DNA from: an uncultured Opitutia bacterium
GTDB lineage: Bacteria > Verrucomicrobiota > Verrucomicrobiia > Opitutales > UBA953
Direction of reading: 5' to 3'
NCBI GenBank assembly: GCA_903895475.1
Contig: CAITUF010000229.1
Coordinates: forward strand, 1 to 5,854
DNA: 5,854 bases
A program made the position numbers and the translations under genes. Shown here piece by piece: positions 4,787-5,854 of the stretch. The number at the start of each line of letters is the position of its first letter. Positions within the stretch are counted from its first letter, which is position 1. The notes under the pieces were generated by a model, which did not search any database, had not been told where the DNA came from, and saw nothing but the letters and a program-made list of their open reading frames with translations.

Positions 4787-5854
4787 ATGAAAGAATTCTT
4801 TAAATCAGTCCTCGCCTCCACCATCGGGACCTTCCTCGCTGGCCTGGGGCTTTGCTTCCTGATGTTCGTGCTCATGGTGGGACTCGTCAGTTCCAGCGGC
4901 AGCCAGCCCGAATCCACGCCGGTCCTAGTGAAGCCGAAGACGATGCTCGTGATCGGTAATGGCCTAGCGATCAACGACACCCCCGCTCACGGGACGCCCG
5001 GCTTAGCCTCCCTCCTCAGCGGTAGCCCGATGCCTGAAGTGGACCTCTTGCGCGCCCTCGAAGCCATCGACCTTGCCGCTAAGGATAACAACGTTGTGGG
5101 CCTGCTGATTGCCGGAGAAATCGAAGCGGGCATCGTTCAACTCAACGAACTGCGACAGGCTATCGTCAAATTCAAGGAAAGTAAGAAACCCGTCATCGGC
5201 TGGGTCGAGAACACCTCGCAACGGGAATACTACCTGACCAGCGTCGCGGATAAAATCTACATGCACCCGGCCAGTGAAGTTGAGCTCAAGGGCTTGGCCT
5301 CCTACAACATGTATTATGGTGAAATGCTGAAACTTTTCGGCGTGGGCGTTCAGGTCACTAAGGTCGGTAAATATAAGTCTGCGGTGGAACCGTTCCTCGG
5401 CGACAAGATGAGTGAGCCCGCCCGCGAACAGACCACCCAACTCCTCAATGGTGTCTGGAACCGACTACTGACAGACGTATCCGTTTCCCGCAAAGTGACC
5501 ATCGCCGCCCTCCGCCGGGCGGCCGATGACGCTGGCATCTATAATGCCGAAAAGGCTAAGTCGCTGAAGCTCATTGATGGCATCCGGCAACGCGATGAAC
5601 TGATTACGGAACTGCGCAAAGTGGGGGCGGGGGCCGATGAGTCCGGCACGTCCTTCCGCCAGATTTCCTTGGCCAAGTATGCCCATAAGGTCCAGCTACC
5701 ACGCCGCGGTGAACGCATCGCCATCGTCTATGCCGAAGGTGAAATCGTCGATGGCTGGGGCGGGGTCGGCGAAATCGGCGGCGACCGCTTGGCCCGTGAC
5801 CTCCGTGAGCTCCGGGCCGACCCGCGTCTCCGCGCGGTCGTGCTACGGGTGAAC
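4787..5854 (+). CDS. sppA: Signal peptide peptidase SppA, 67K type, N-terminal 356 codons (cut by window edge)
   Basis: SppA is a membrane-bound serine/lysine protease (peptidase family S49) that digests cleaved signal peptides. The open frame runs from the ATG at 4787 to the right edge. A short basic N-terminus (MKEFFK) leads into one transmembrane helix (about 10-35), then the first S49 domain (about 52-265). The catalytic general-base lysine is K197 in VGKYKSAVEPF (193-203), matching the E. coli SppA lysine motif; EYYLTSVADKIYMHP (147-161) and MSEPAREQ (208-215) are also typical. The second domain starts at about 309 with GERIAIVYAEGEIVDG, and the window ends at VVLRVN (351-356), just before the expected SPGG motif with the nucleophilic serine. 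The long form with two S49 domains is indicated by this layout. No Shine-Dalgarno sequence or convincing promoter precedes the ATG; no other in-frame start is better. It is divergent from the 482-aa gene. Confidence 0.94.
   Translation, partial: MKEFFKSVLASTIGTFLAGLGLCFLMFVLMVGLVSSSGSQPESTPVLVKPKTMLVIGNGLAINDTPAHGTPGLASLLSGSPMPEVDLLRALEAIDLAAKDNNVVGLLIAGEIEAGIVQLNELRQAIVKFKESKKPVIGWVENTSQREYYLTSVADKIYMHPASEVELKGLASYNMYYGEMLKLFGVGVQVTKVGKYKSAVEPFLGDKMSEPAREQTTQLLNGVWNRLLTDVSVSRKVTIAALRRAADDAGIYNAEKAKSLKLIDGIRQRDELITELRKVGAGADESGTSFRQISLAKYAHKVQLPRRGERIAIVYAEGEIVDGWGGVGEIGGDRLARDLRELRADPRLRAVVLRVN

Noticed and set aside
5003..5440. 145-codon open frame on the minus strand inside sppA
   Set aside because: Antisense shadow of a well-supported SppA reading frame; no family resemblance.
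1..5854. Mobile element, defence system, CRISPR array or RNA gene
   Set aside because: Coding density, gene types and base composition look uniformly chromosomal; no terminal repeats, transposase motifs, tRNA folds or spaced repeats were found by eye.

Overview
This is a moderately GC-rich bacterial chromosomal window that is almost entirely coding. No tRNA, rRNA, CRISPR array, insertion sequence or prophage gene is visible. The gene set is housekeeping-like: recN, yggS/PLPBP, a LysR regulator, a 67K-type SppA, plus a ~480-residue conserved protein of unknown function and a small membrane protein. From recalled resemblance of the LysR protein and the ~480-aa protein to homologues in Opitutae, I infer a Verrucomicrobiota-like organism with low to moderate confidence; a protein search would settle it.

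Layout from left to right. Positions 1-795 (minus) hold the N-terminal 265 codons of recN, cut by the left edge. It overlaps by 4 bp (ATGA) the stop of yggS (792-1490, minus), so the order of transcription is yggS then recN. A 138-bp divergent intergenic region (1491-1628) separates yggS from a LysR-family regulator (1629-2534, plus). That region contains a good sigma70-like promoter facing yggS that would give a leaderless mRNA, a weaker promoter facing lysR, a T-N11-A LysR-box dyad and a second palindrome. The lysR gene converges on a six-helix membrane protein gene (2536-3141, minus) with one base between the stops. That gene lies 59 bp downstream of the 482-aa conserved gene (3201-4649, minus), probably in the same transcript. 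A second divergent spacer (4650-4786, 137 bp) separates the 482-aa gene from sppA (4787-right edge, plus), which is cut one codon before its expected catalytic serine. No stretch longer than 138 bp lacks a gene.

How the genes may work together. yggS (PLP homeostasis) and recN (double-strand break repair) appear translationally coupled, although they have no obvious shared pathway. The LysR protein probably controls its own gene and could also control the divergent yggS-recN pair. The 482-aa protein and the membrane protein may form a two-gene unit of unknown function. I see no mobile or defence system. The least-explained item is the 482-aa family, which is strongly patterned and, as far as I know, biochemically uncharacterised.
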